A DNA stretch of 64,000 bases from NCBI GenBank assembly GCA_026120185.1, contig JANUWF010001179.1, positions 2,521,501-2,585,500 on the forward strand. The letters are read 5' to 3'. Positions 12,292 through 24,307 of this stretch are shown here, piece by piece. Within the stretch, counting starts at the first letter, position 1. Every line of letters starts with the position of its first letter. The translations under genes and the position numbers were made by a program. This stretch comes from Voacanga thouarsii. Its lineage: Eukaryota; Streptophyta; Magnoliopsida; Gentianales; Apocynaceae. Under the pieces are notes generated by a model. The model saw only the letters and a program-made list of their open reading frames with translations. It ran no database searches and was not told where the DNA came from.

Positions 12292-12588
12292 GGGAGTCAT
12301 TGGGCAATTAAACTTGTCAATTTTAATCTTCAGCTTGCAGGACAATGGAGATTTCTTCAATTGAATGAATTGGAGGAATGGCATAATGATGCCTACATTA
12401 ATTCTAGGATTTACAAGGATAAGATGAAACGATGGAAGATAGGCACATAGAGTTTGTCCATTTAGTGTTATTGAAGTTTCTCACCTAAATAAGGGGATCT
12501 TTAAAATGAATTGGAGTCGCATTAAGCCCTACCTGGGTGAAGAGCTTAGAATTTTAGAATATATTGATGTCACACTCCATGATTCATG
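12292..12588 (+). pseudogene. pol: Element A integrase C-terminal remnant, joined directly to gag
   Basis: Right after the gag remnant the frame reads GSHWAIKLVNFNLQLAGQ and then LQLNELEEWHNDAYINSRIY, the C-terminal integrase motif of Athila elements (LQLNELDE...AYENAKIYK). After a stop at 12448-12450 and frame slips, a piece reading FKMNWSRIKPYLGEEL (about 12500-12547) matches the family's usual FKVNGQRLKPYLG end. Nothing of protease, reverse transcriptase, RNase H or the integrase catalytic core lies between, so several kb of pol were deleted. It is non-functional. Confidence 0.8.
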
Positions 12589-13950
12589 ATTTCTTCTCAC
12601 TTTTGTCTCTCTCGATTCTTCTTCTTTCTAGCATAGTATTTCATTTCTGTGTATTTTCCTTGTCTAGCTTTATGCTTTTTTTTTATCTTTTGTTTTATTT
12701 TTAGGTACCATCCACCATGCTCCTTGTGATGGATTCACCTACCTTAAGGCAACTACTAAGCTATGGAAGTATTTTTCTTTTCTTATCTTTCTCCCCTCTA
12801 TTTATTTTGGTCCATTGGCTTTGCTTTATTTGTTATATTTTTTTCTATTGAGGACAATGTCCAATTTAAGTGTGGGGGAGAGTTTAGAATTGGAAATATA
12901 TTCTAGCTTTGGGCTAATTTTGGGCTAAATTTTTCAAAATTTTTCTTTTTTTTGGGGGGGGGGGGGGGAAGATTTAATTTCTTTGATATATAATGAGGTT
13001 GTGATTATCTTTCTTACTTGAGGATATGATTTTTGTCATTCAATTGGTTGGATTTTTATTAACAGTGAATTGGTCTATTGGGATTGGATATATTAAGTCT
13101 TGAGAATTTAAGTTAATCTTAGTTATGCATAGGTGTTTGAATGTTATTTTACTCATCTAGATTGAATGTGGATGATGTGATGAATATAGAAAAAGTTGTT
13201 GACTAATTCTTGTATTATGGATTTGAAATTTTCTTGGCTTTGAGTGATGAATAAGGAATATGAGGAAGTTAGAAAAACAATGAGTGAAAAATAATTCATT
13301 GTTATGTGAGCTGAAAAAGAATTGAGTTGAAAAATTCTCTCATTTTTAAACTTTATTAATGACCTTTTGCTAAAAAAAGGGGTAAATATAGAGAGAAATA
13401 GCAAGTATTGTTCGGTGCACCCTCTTGAGGCTATCCCGAAGTCAAAAAGGTAAGAAAGAGTAAAGAAAGAAAATGTTGAAAAATGATGAAAAAGAAAAAA
13501 ATAATAATAAGGACTATAAGGGGCCAATACGATGTGTGAAGAGAAATCCATTCACTTGAGGTTATCAATTCCCTAAGTCATTGAAAAAAAAAAAGGAGCA
13601 GAGTGTTTTTCTTAAATTATTACTTGAGTTGTGCAATTTTTAAGTTTATAATGCTTGAATGGGTTAGATATCTTGATTTGTATGATTCATATTGTCTATG
13701 TTTTTGCTTGAGGGGTGAAATAATTTTTTTAGACTAAAGTATAACCTTGCTTAACTTGACTTCAAAGGCCTTGATATGTTTGATTTAATGCTTCAAGTTG
13801 CGAGTGTTTTCAAGGGTTGAAAGAATGACAAGATTTTATCTAAAGTTTGAAGGAGAATTGGCTTTGTTATAGTCAAAATTTTTGAAAGTTTACCTTGTGT
13901 TGTCTTATTTTTCCTTATTTTAAGTACTTTACTTAAGGACAAACAAAGAT
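12589..13950 (+). other. Element A 3' non-coding internal region
   Basis: This is T-rich sequence between the integrase relic and the 3' polypurine tract. It includes a purine-tract-like copy TTGAGGACAATGTCC... with AAGTGTGGGGGAG (12848-12880) and a homopolymer of 15 G at 12954-12968. A 132-codon frame on the opposite strand (13153-13551) is low-complexity F/S/Y-rich and is not credible as a gene. Confidence 0.7.
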
Positions 13951-13967
13951 TCAAGTGTGGAGGAATA
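13951..13967 (+). other. Polypurine tract of A
   Basis: AAGTGTGGAGGAATA sits immediately before the 3' LTR. It is preceded by a TTAAGGACAAACAAAG block that recurs before the B and L tracts. Confidence 0.8.
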
Positions 13968-15399
13968 TGATAGGGGCTAAAATCATCAATTATTTTCTAG
14001 TTATTTGAGGTTATTTTATGATACATTTGATGTAATAACTAGGCATATTCCTTTATATTTGATATTTTACCTTTGGAAAAGTATATTAGTGTTTTTATGC
14101 AGAATAAAGCAAGAAAAGGCAAAAACCCGACGCCGGACAGAGCACGGCTAGCGCCAGCTATCCATAGCACAGCAGGCACAGGCCCAAGACTGGAATGGAG
14201 CTGGAAAATAGAGGAAAATAGAGCAACATCAGGGCACAACCAGAGCAGACTGGTGTCCATGAGGGGCAACGTTGGTGTAGGCCCTAAGCTGTCCAAAAGC
14301 GGCGAATTTTCTTTTTGCCCAGATTTGAGAATTTCCTAAGAGTTTGGATATTTTTTAACTTGTACTCAGTCTAGAATTCTTGGGGAATGATTTTTGGCAT
14401 CTTAGGAGCCTATTTAAGCAAGAAAAATACAAGAGAAACATATGAATCCAAGTATCAAAACTACAAATCAATCATTAATGAGGAGATTTATCACTCAATG
14501 GGTATTGTTCAAGAATGTCTTCAAGAAAGAAGAGGGGGGCTTGTCTATGAGTTCTTTCATTTACCTTTATTTTCTTTTTCTAGAACAATTATATGATTAA
14601 TGTTTTCATTGTAATTTGACATTATTTTGGGATTCATGATTTTTGGGTTAATTTAGTTATTTGATTAACTGATTATCATTCTTGGTGTTTGATTACTTGT
14701 TATTATTGGAGAGTTGATTAATTTAAATTTGCTTCTCATTAATTTTGGAAATGATGTTAGGAGTTAATTTAATTTCATTTATTTCACATTTGTTATCTCT
14801 TAACAAATTTGAGAAACGAAGTTAAGAATAAAGAACCAAGGTAACCAAAGATTAGTTTATTTCACCTAAAGTATAGGGTAATTGACTAATTTCATGTTCA
14901 TTATCGCTTGAAGTATAGGGATAATTGTTGAGGGATGAGATTAATGCATATTTTGGTTATGTTGGTTTGATTGAGAAATCTGCTAATTTGATCATGAGAT
15001 AGTGAGTCTATAATTTTGGAAATGATTGGATTCTATTTTAATTCCTTCATAATGTCAAGATAATAATTGATTGTGATAATTGCCAAGTAATTCATGATCA
15101 TATTCATCAAGAATATTTGTCTACTTCCATATTCTTTCATCCTTTGGTTGTATATATATATATATTTTTTGTTTTCCTTTTTATTCTCTTACCACTTTAT
15201 TGGGTCTATTAAACAATGAATGAAGAGTAACTAATGGTAGTTGTTCCTCAATGATCAATACCCGTTAATTCCCTATACTATACTTGCAATGAGTATACTT
15301 GCTTATATGTGTAATTTGAGGATTAATGTTTTAATTAAAATTTGGCTAGGGATGGATTTAAAATTGTATGATTTTTATACATCCAAATCTTATGCATCA
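13968..15399 (+). repeat. Element A 3' LTR
   Basis: TGATAGGGGC to TATGCATCA, 1432 bp, uninterrupted. It pairs with 288-1547 plus 11302-11403. The interior carries GC-rich stem-forming blocks around 14120-14310, unlike the AT-rich rest. Confidence 0.9.
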
Positions 15400-16521
15400 A
15401 TCACGTATTTTTTGCATCACAACACATGCACTTTGTATTTCTACAGCCTTTTTTTCTCCTCACTTTAGTAGGTGCATTAAACAACCTACTTATTACTCCT
15501 AATTGCCTTTTTGTTGAAAATTACAATAAAAATTTGAAATTTTATATAATACAACATACAAAATAAATAAAATGAATGAATGAATGGTAATTGCCACGAA
15601 ACTGGAAAACACCAAACGCTCCACACTCTATATTTCATCACAAAGTTTTCCTCCATTCTCAAAGAAACAAGTTTTACAATATTTTCAAAGGCATAAACAA
15701 CATTAATTCACTTATCCAAACTTAGTGTATGTCATGCACAATATATAACTGTACAAAAAATTAACCTTCCTAAATAAGTCTAAAGTAGAATTTTCAAGCA
15801 AAAAGATAAACAACAACTCTACCAAACTAACACATACCAACACACATACCAAAAAACCTTGAAAACTAACCTAACAATGCCAAAAAGTTTGAAAAATTTT
15901 GGCCCAAATACAAAAATAAGAATTTTAGCCTAAAAAATAAGAAAATTTCCAAAATAAATAATACAAAAATGTAAAGAAAATGTTATTCAACCTCTCCCCC
16001 ACACTTAATTTGGACAATATCCTCACTAGCCACAAATTCAAAAATATAAGCATGTTCAATGGGACTGAAAGAAATAAAAGGGAGAATAAGGTAAATAAAT
16101 GCTCCCCAAGTATCTTAAAGCTCAATTGCGTCATAGGAGGGAAAGGAAAAATGATGATTGCCCAAAAGAAGAAAATCTTCAATCCTACAAAAATAAAGAA
16201 AAATACAACAATATACCATGACTAAAGAGATAGTAAAAAAGATACAAGAAAAATAATAGACAAATGAAATAGTTCAAAAACAAATGTACATCAAAAGGAT
16301 ACAATGAGTTGTTCAAAAATTCATTAGTATCAATACTAATAACAATGCAAACCATTATATACTAATATATATACACAAATATTATTAACAAGTCATAAAA
16401 TCAATTAATATAATTAATACCAAAACTATATATTAGTATCAAGAACTATACTATTACCAATACAACAAAACCACAAAACAAATGAACAATCCAATATTTT
16501 CGCTAAGGATATGCTACATCA

Positions 16522-16523
<2 letters not shown>

Positions 16524-16579
<56 letters not shown>
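16524..16579 (+). repeat. (CA)n microsatellite
   Basis: Twenty-eight CA units. The matching place in the other L copy holds a shorter CA tract broken by the plastid atpA fragment. Confidence 0.95.
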
Positions 16580-16582
<3 letters not shown>

Positions 16583-17476
16583 CTAATATACTATCATCGA
16601 TACCTAACCCATATACACAACAAAACAGTAGAAGTATTATATATACTACGGGTCCTTGCATACAACAAAAGATTATTACTACAACATCCATCAATCAATT
16701 AGCACTACAATCTCCAAATAACACAACAAGGTCTCCCAAACAATCAACAATTAACCTCAACACTAAAATTACTACCATATAAAAAGATTACAAAAACATA
16801 ACAAAATCAATAGTCTGCAAAGATATAAAATCAACCATACACACCAATCAACTCCTCAACTTATTCACCATTACTATAATCAAATTTTCAACTTGCACAA
16901 TATATATAGTACAACATTAACCCAAAACTACAAGCAATACTTTCACCCTCAAAATGGCAATCAAATCCTCAAAACTCCAACACCATTACAAAAATAACAA
17001 AATCAATCTTACTATACAACAACCAACCAAAATAACTGTTGTACAACAAGATCTCCTCAACAATAATAACAATAGCCAATTACAATAATATTTTCATTCC
17101 AAAAATACAAACATGAAAACAAACACAAAATTTCCCAACAACAACAACCAAAATAATGGACAACAACAAGGTTATATAAAAGCAAAACTTAAATCCCAAG
17201 AATCCACTATATATATAATTTCCCCAGACATCAACATACGACAATATCAAAAATAATAATAATACAACACATTGGAACCTAATACAATTTACTTATCTCA
17301 ATGACTAAAAATAAAAAATTAAAACAACATACAAACAAGGCATAAAAAGGAAAAGAATGTTATATACAAGTAACGGTTAGTATTATGCACAAATATAGAA
17401 ACAAATATTTATATAATATTTACAAATATATACATAGATAAATCAACAAAACTCAAGGGTTTTATGATATTGCCAA

Positions 17477-17494
17477 TCTCTTGCAACGGCATCA
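17477..17494 (-). other. Primer binding site of L, inner copy
   Basis: Read on the minus strand, it matches the tRNA-Asp complement TGGCGCCGTTGCCGGGGA with five mismatches, just inside the LTR. Confidence 0.65.
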
Positions 17495-17500
17495 AAAACT

Positions 17501-19059
17501 TGATGCAAGTTTCGTGAATTGGAAATAGTGCAACATAAGCTACAAATAATTAAGTTTTAATTTAAAATGACAAACACTAAAATCACATAATAGGGCAAGT
17601 ATATCCATCCATAGTACTGGGAATAGCAAGTATCGAATCCACAGAAATTTAGCAATTCCCACTACTTTGCTCTAATCTTATTGTCTTGCCAAAATAAATA
17701 TAGAGATATATTAAATAAAACTAACAAAACTAAACAACTACAACAGAGAACACATTAGACCAATATAAGAAAAGTCACAAGGATTATCAAGGAAAAGGCC
17801 ACGTAAAAGAAGAAATCCCCCCAAAACATGTCAAGTAAAGAGTATCCATACGTTTATCCAATCTCAATTCGAGCACCGATATGAGTTTTCAAGAGTAAAC
17901 CTGCTTTCTCTTAAGTTATAAGATTTCTTTTCTAATGCTCAATTAATTGGTATCTCTACCTAATCAATATAACTCAAGGAAGCATTACACTCACTCATCA
18001 CTCAAAAGGTACCCGAAAGCCCTAATATTCATATCTTTTGGGAATATTGAAAACTCATTGACTACCAAGTTCTAATCCTTCAACCTCTCTCTTGAGTTAA
18101 TCAAACGAAAACAAATATTGGACTAATTAATTTGGTGTTTAACTCCTAACTCCATCTCTTGAATTCATTAAGAGTGAACCAATCAATTGAATAATTAAAT
18201 CAAGCCTAAACAATCAATCCAACATAATAATACCAAGCAATTAAATACAAGATATTAAAATTCAAAAAACCATAATGATAACCCAACACAAGAACATAGA
18301 TTAGGGTTTATCCATCAAATACAACCAAATCATATAAATCTCAACATTGTTAAAGTGTAATACAAAGGAAAAGAAAGAACTTCACTCATAGACAAGGTCT
18401 TAAACTTCTTCCTCCTTGAATTTCAAGAAAACAATCCTTTGTTCTTCTTGTTGCTTCCCCAAGATCCTCCCTTCCTTAGTGTTTCTTTTGAACTCTCTAA
18501 GGGATCTCTTGGTTGCTACACAACCAAGGATGATTATTTAGGATTTATAATGGGGTATGTATAGTGAAAAGTGAAGAAAAATTAGAAAATGCTTTGTTCA
18601 ACATGACTCTGCCCAAGTGGGTAGCCTAGGGAAGTGGGCCGCCTTATTTTCTAGAAATTTAGTGGCATAACTTCCCCAGGCCACTAGGTTGCTGGACAAG
18701 GGGGCCAATGCTTTGTTCAAGGGGGCCTAGGAAAGTATATATTCTCGGCACAAGACTTCTTTGTTTGCTCTACCTCCCTGGGCCGCCAGCTTTGTTCCTT
18801 GGGCTACTAGCCTTTTTCTTCTTAGGCAACCTAGCGAGGTAGAACCTGCCTAGACCGCTAGATTTCTTTTCAGTTCTTCAATTTTTCTCCATTTTTGCTT
18901 CATTTTCCTTACTTTTCAACTTCTTCATCTCCAATTAGTATTTTTCAATTCCTAAAAAAAACAAGATGACAAGAGTATGGTGAGTAGTGATTTAGAAAAG
19001 ATTTTTTATAATTAAAGCACAAAAATACTAGAAAATATAGATGTAGTGAGCACACATCA
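17501..19059 (-). repeat. L middle LTR (shared by both internal copies)
   Basis: 1559 bp with TG...CA ends (TGATGCAAG to CACATCA). It is similar to 33281-34804 from end to end. On the minus strand a purine tract precedes it and a primer site follows it, so it serves as 3' LTR of the right unit and 5' LTR of the left unit. Confidence 0.85.
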
Positions 19060-19586
19060 CTTACCCCCTCACTTAAATCTTAACTTGTCCTCAAGCAAAC
19101 CACACTTAATCATAAACAAAAAAATTAACTAACGTAAAAATCAAGCATCCTATATTTATTCACAAGGACAAAAAATAGCTAATTCACAAGTACAATGAAA
19201 AATATTTTACATATCATTGTTGGTGAATTTATGAAAACAACTTAGCATATATGCAACAACGTCAAAATAATAAAGAGATTAGTTCTTCCGCCACCTTAGA
19301 ATTCATCTCAACACCAATCTATCCAAGTTAATCCCATGTATAGCCTCATATTAAGCTAGACATAATCAAGAATCTCAAACAAGGTGATTTATACAAGATA
19401 GTATCAATCAACTCACTCAACTCTCGTGGCTTTCCCTAAGTACAAGTATTACATATGTTACATTACAATACAACAAGACCTTACACTTCTATACAAAAAT
19501 ACAACAATGGATTTCAATTTGAATTGGCAAAGTTAGAGCCCTTCATTTTACATCATTTTTCTTTCTACAAAGGGAATGCATTAAAG
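19060..19586 (-). mobile_element. L internal copy 2, 3' end with polypurine tract
   Basis: The minus strand of 19063-19095 reads CTTGAGGACAAGTTAAG then TTTAAGTGAGGGGG, a polypurine tract abutting the LTR. The rest matches the first bases of the window. TAAAG at 19582-19586 is the left target duplication of the next insertion. Confidence 0.8.
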
Positions 19587-21366
19587 TGTTGGTAAATATG
19601 CCCTCTTAGATTAGGTTTCTGATGTAAAAATCGAATGTTTTAATAAAAGAATTTATTTTCAGAAATTGTTTGTGAATTTATATTTTATCTGTGCACAATT
19701 ATGTTTGGAAAAGACCCATTGTGTTTAACTAAGTGGTCTATGTGAATGGAGGTCTTTCACAGTAAGGTATGGATCACATGTTATTTAACACATAAACATT
19801 CGTTCTTAATCGATTGATGAAAATGAGAATCTCATCATTTCTAGGTTATTATTTTGTAAATTCTAAATGAGGAATAGCTTACCTTTACCCAGTGAGTAGT
19901 CCACTCACTTCATGACATAAGCGTATTTCGAATATGTAGAACAGGACCTGTAGTAATAGTTTCTTAAAAGTACTATATGATAGAAACCTAAATTACTACC
20001 GATACAACGTGGACTAGTACTCTACGACTTGAGTATGAGTTGGTGGTCTGATGAAGCTGGAAGAATATACTTTGATATGCTATAGTTGAGGTTCTATCGT
20101 AGGGCCAATATACTTGCATGTTGGGCATGTGCGACTAGTTAATTAAGACAGATTTGTACAAGATAGTTTCTCTACTATATTGCCTCTTGTGATTGTCTGA
20201 ATGATCTAAATATCTAGGGCCCTGGGAACACATGACTTGAATGTTTGTTTTAGGGTAGCTCCCTTGGAAAGCGGAAACAATCCAGGAAGTCGTGGATCAT
20301 TGGACTAGAATCCTAAGAATGGTAGATGTTATTTAGAGAGGTGTTAGTACACTTCTTCCTCTCTAAATGTACGGCGATGTATAGAGGGGTATTTCAGTCA
20401 TTACACTTGTAGGTCAGAGACTTTGCTAATGCAGCATTGTCCTTGGGGTCAATAGTTCCTTACGGTGATATTAGGAAATATTTAAAATGCAAAATACAGC
20501 TATTTATATGGCAAGGGTATTTTGATCATTTTAGTAGCCAAGGCGGTGTGTCTTTTGGTCCCCAGTATAGACTGTGAGTCCTAATTAAATACAGGCTAAT
20601 GAAATGATCTTAAATTAAATGGAATTTATTTTATTTAAGTAATCTGATTTAATTATTGGGCTAGAATAAAATAAAGGTCCATGGAGAGAAAGAATTAATT
20701 AAATTAGTTTGGTGGGTTAATTAATTATTCAGAGCTTTGGCCCAATTCGAATAATTAAAGATTAATCTAGGACTCAACTAATATAGGCTTATTAATTGGA
20801 CTAGTTTATTTGGGCTAAAAAAATTAATTATTAATTGAGCCATTTATGTGGTATTAATTAGAATAATTAATTAAGCCTAAATGGCTAAACTAAGAGTCCA
20901 ATAGCCCAGTCCAGTTTAACCTGAGGTTTTATTTAGATTAAACAGGAGGATTGGATATATATATATTTTTTTATGACTGCCTCTTCTCTGTGAATAAGGC
21001 CAGACATCTGTCTGTCTCTCTCTCTCTAGAAAAAGTTCCTTAATCTGTGAGTTATTCACCAAACGAAATTAGGCAGGCCATATACTGGAATATCGAGAGT
21101 TTGGCGTTCACCGACATGCAAAGACGAAGTAGGAGACTTGCAGGAATCACACCAGAGGCTTCCACCAGTGTATCTACCCCGGTTGCACACATTCCGATCT
21201 AGCTAATTCTAAGAATGAGGAAAAGAGGTATTTTTTTTAAAACCTCGGAATTCGTACAGAGCATGACCGGCACCAACTCTGTTTGGAGTTCCCTGTTATT
21301 CAGTTTTCAGTTTTTTTGTTTTCGCTTCCGCTACATGCTCTGTGTTTTCCCCTCTTAAAGCCTTCA
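19587..21366 (+). mobile_element. Copia-type solo LTR
   Basis: 1780 bp from TGTTGGTAAATATGCCC to CCTTCA, flanked by TAAAG at 19582-19586 and 21367-21371. The uninterrupted L sequence at 160-190 shows the empty site. The start (ATGCCC block) and the CGCTTCCGCTAC motif near the end suggest a + strand copia LTR. It is a different family from the LTRs at 8857 and 53320. A TATA-like run TATATATATA lies near 20957. No coding. Confidence 0.85.
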
Positions 21367-21371
21367 TAAAG

Positions 21372-21975
21372 TGATTTTAACTTAAATGCTCTTTTGCATC
21401 CTTTGCATTTCTTTCATTTTTAAAATTTTCATGTTCTTTCTTTTCTTTTTTCTTTTTTTTTCTTTTTCATCACTCTTTTTTTTTTTTTTTTTTTTTTGTT
21501 ATAGGACTTGCACTTTGCATTCTTAGAGCCTTTTTTTTTTTCTCTTCACTTTGGTGGGTGTATTAAATAACTTACATCTTACTCCTAATTGCCCTTTTAT
21601 TGAAAATTACAATAAACAATTGAAAATTTCTATAATATAACACACAAAATAAATAAAATGATTGAATGAATGGTAATTTCCACAAAACTAGAAATAACCC
21701 AGTGCTCCACACTCTATATTTCATCATAAAGTTTTCCTCCATTCTCAAAAAAAATAAGTTTCACAACATTTTCAAAGGCATAAATAAGATTAACTCACTT
21801 TTCCAAACTAATTGTATGGCATGCCTAATATATAACTATACAAAAAATTATCCTTTACAGAAAAGTCTTAAGTAGAATTATCAAATAAAAGGGCAAACAA
21901 CAACTCCACCAAACAAATGCATATCAACTAGCCTTGAAAACTAACCCAACAATGCGAAAACATTTTTAAAAATTT
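21372..21975 (-). mobile_element. L internal copy 2, continued
   Basis: It matches 160-287 and 15405-15900 of copy 1. It includes a run of about 25 T near 21475-21497. It ends abruptly near 21975, where about 75 bp of L present in copy 1 (near 15900-15975) is missing and G2 begins. Confidence 0.78.
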
Positions 21976-23936
21976 GTTGAGCACCTCACCCGTCTTAGCC
22001 TTACCTGCTATGGATAAGCTCTACGAGGTATATACTGATGCATCTAAGGAAGGATTGGGCAGAGTACTAATGCAAGATAGAAGAGTAATAGCATATATAT
22101 CAAGGAAATTGAAACCCCATGAGAGAAATTACCCTACCCATGATTTAGAATTAGCAGCTATTATGTTCGCCCTGAAAAAGTGGAAACATTATCTTTATGG
22201 AGCGGAATTTGAGATTTTTACCGACCACAAAAGCTTGAAATATATCTTCACTCAAAAAGACTTAAATATGAGACAGCGAAGGTGAATGGAGTTCTTAGAA
22301 GAATTTCGCTGCCCAATCAAGTACCATCTGGGAAAGGCCAATGTAGTGGCAGATGCATTAAGTAGAAAATGACGTATATCCGCACTACGGATGGTGCAAA
22401 CCCCAGAGTTGGAAGTAGTGGCACTTGAAGGATGAATCAGGATGAATAACATATCAATACAGCCGGTATGGTTACAACAATTGAAATGAGTTCAAGAGCA
22501 AGACCGGGAGTTGCAGCAGATCAAGGCGAAAAGCAAAGAACAAAACAAACCTGATTTCTACGAAGATGATGCAGGGATCCTCTGATTTAGAGGATGATAT
22601 TGTATACCGAGACAAGCTCCTATGAAGTAAGAAATACTGATAGAAGCAAATCAGAGTAAATACACCATTCACCCTAGAGCAGTAAAAATGTATCGAGACT
22701 TGAGGCAGCATTTCTAGTGGATAGGTATGAAGAACGATGTTTCTCGAATTGTTGCTCGATGTCTTACCTGTCAAAAGGTGAAGATAGATCACCAAAAGCC
22801 CGGGGATTACTGCAACCTCTACCGGCACCTGAATGGAAATGGGATGAAGTCACCATGGACTTTGTAACCGGTTTACCCATAACCATTGGACAACGAGATG
22901 CAGTTTGGGTGATTGTAGATCGGTTAAAAAAGACAGCTCACTTTATACCCATTAGTGAATGAGACTCTTTGGAGAAATTAAGTAAGATTTATATGGAGGA
23001 AGTAATCAGACTTCACAGAGTACCTTCCAGCATTCCATCTTGACTGGGATCCCAGGTTCACTTCTCGATTTTGGAGGAAGATGCAACAACAGTATGGGAC
23101 TACTCTAAAATTTAGCACCACGGCACACCCTCAGACTAACAGGCAGACAGAGCGGGTAATCCAAATTTTGGAAGATATGTTGAGAGCATGTGCGTTGGAT
23201 TTTGGGAATAGATGGGTTGATAATTTGGCCTATGCAGAATTTGCCTACAACAATAGTTATCAATCTTCAATTGGAATGGCACTATTTGAAGCTTTGTATG
23301 GACGGAAGTGCCGATCTCCTCTGTATTGGGAAACCTTAGGACAGCAGCACGAGCAATATGATGTCCTGGATATGGAAAGGGCACGACAAAAGATGCTGCA
23401 AATTAAGGAGAAATTGGAGATTGCCCAGAGTAGACAGAAAAGTTACGCAGATCGCCATCAGAAAGATGTGGAATTCAGCGTTGGTGACCTAGTATTCTTA
23501 AGGTTAACACCCCGTCGAGGTAAGGGAACATGAAGGAAGAAGCTAGCCCCACGGTATATTGGACCCTTTTCCCATCACCGAGAAAATTGGAAAAGTGGCC
23601 TATAAATTAAGATTACCATCGGAGCTTCAAGGCATCCACGATGTATTCCATGTATCACAACTTAGACGCTATATAGCCGACCCCAATCATATTTTGAATA
23701 ATGATGCCATAGAGTTGTCACCAAATTTGAACTATGCGGAAAGGCCAGTTAAAATCTTAGAGCGTGCCGAGAAGAAGTTGGGCAGAAGCAAATCCCACTT
23801 GTTAAGGTGCTATGGAGCCATCATCCTGTGGAGGATGCTTCGTGGGAGACAGAAGCAGAAATGTATAAGCTTTATCCAGAACTCTTTGAAGGTAAGTTAT
23901 AATTTTGAGGACGAAATTCCTTTTAGAAGAGGAGAT
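21976..23936 (+). pseudogene. pol: G2 pol remnant: RNase H, integrase and chromodomain of a Tekay/Del-like chromovirus
   Basis: A 5'-truncated Ty3/gypsy polyprotein. RNase H is clear from [10 protein letters not shown] (about 22034-22063) through [20 protein letters not shown] to [16 protein letters not shown]. The integrase follows with a zinc-finger part (CLTCQK near 22760), the core (WDEVTMDFVTGLP, about 22840-22878; TAHPQTNRQTE near 23114) and the C-terminal GDLVFLRLTPRRG. A chromodomain-type tail can be traced through two frames (YIGPFPITEKIGKVAYKL, then LVKVLWSHHPVEDASWE near 23800-23850). At least seven stops or frame changes interrupt it. Reverse transcriptase, protease, gag and the 5' LTR are gone. 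The end GAGGACGAAATTCCTTTTAG and the purine tract before 23937 are typical of this lineage. Confidence 0.85.
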
Positions 23937-24256
23937 TGTAATAACCCGCCTTATATAAAGGATCTATGTAGGGTAGACTTGTTTAAACTAAGAATAAATA
24001 TGAAAGGAATTAATGATATATTTATTTTTCTAAATTATTAATAGTGTTATTAAGGCCACAAATTAATACTATTCATAATATTATTTTTTTGCTATTATTA
24101 ATGTATTTTATTTTATTTTATTTCATTAACATTATTATTCTATAACCCTTGAGGTTATTTTATATTTATTATTTACTACTAAAATCCATTGGCCATATTA
24201 AATTATAGCATAATTAAATTCAATAATTATGTTGCATTGTTATATTATTTTACCAT

Positions 24257-24258
24257 TA

Positions 24259-24304
<46 letters not shown>
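24257..24304 (+). repeat. (AT)n microsatellite in the G2 LTR
   Basis: About 24 uninterrupted AT units, upstream of the TATA box. Confidence 0.95.

Positions 24305-24307
<3 letters not shown>

Larger units (their letters stand above)
288..15399 (+). mobile_element. Element A: Athila-like LTR retrotransposon, pol-deleted, with nested insertions
   Basis: It starts TGATAAGGGC and ends TATGCATCA, flanked by the 5-bp direct repeat ATCAC (283-287 and 15400-15404). The 5' LTR (288-1547 plus 11302-11403) and 3' LTR (13968-15399) are clearly alike. Removing the S1 insertion leaves about 5.4 kb. The internal part holds a tRNA-Asp-like primer site, a gag 3' portion fused to the tail of integrase, a long non-coding stretch and a polypurine tract. 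With no protease, reverse transcriptase or RNase H it could not move alone. Its promoter would be in the LTR: CTATTTAAGCA at about 667 and 14410 is the best TATA-like candidate. It is inserted in L in the opposite orientation. Confidence 0.9.
15405..17500 (-). mobile_element. L internal copy 1 (non-coding)
   Basis: It resumes L after element A. On the minus strand it runs from the primer site (17477-17494) to the segment joined to bases 287-1. It holds a purine-tract-like motif (minus strand of 15993-16024), a (CA)n tract at 16524-16579 and long CAA-rich low-complexity stretches (16700-17300). I see no conserved protein motif in any frame. Confidence 0.78.

Noticed and set aside
13153..13551. 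A 132-codon minus-strand frame in element A
   Set aside because: Low-complexity Phe/Ser/Tyr-rich composition from an A-rich strand; no relative in B or L.
15405..17500. A degraded gag in the L interior
   Set aside because: Asn/Gln-rich codons from CAA repeats mimic gag linkers, but none of the Athila capsid or LRSGKEL motifs appear in any frame.
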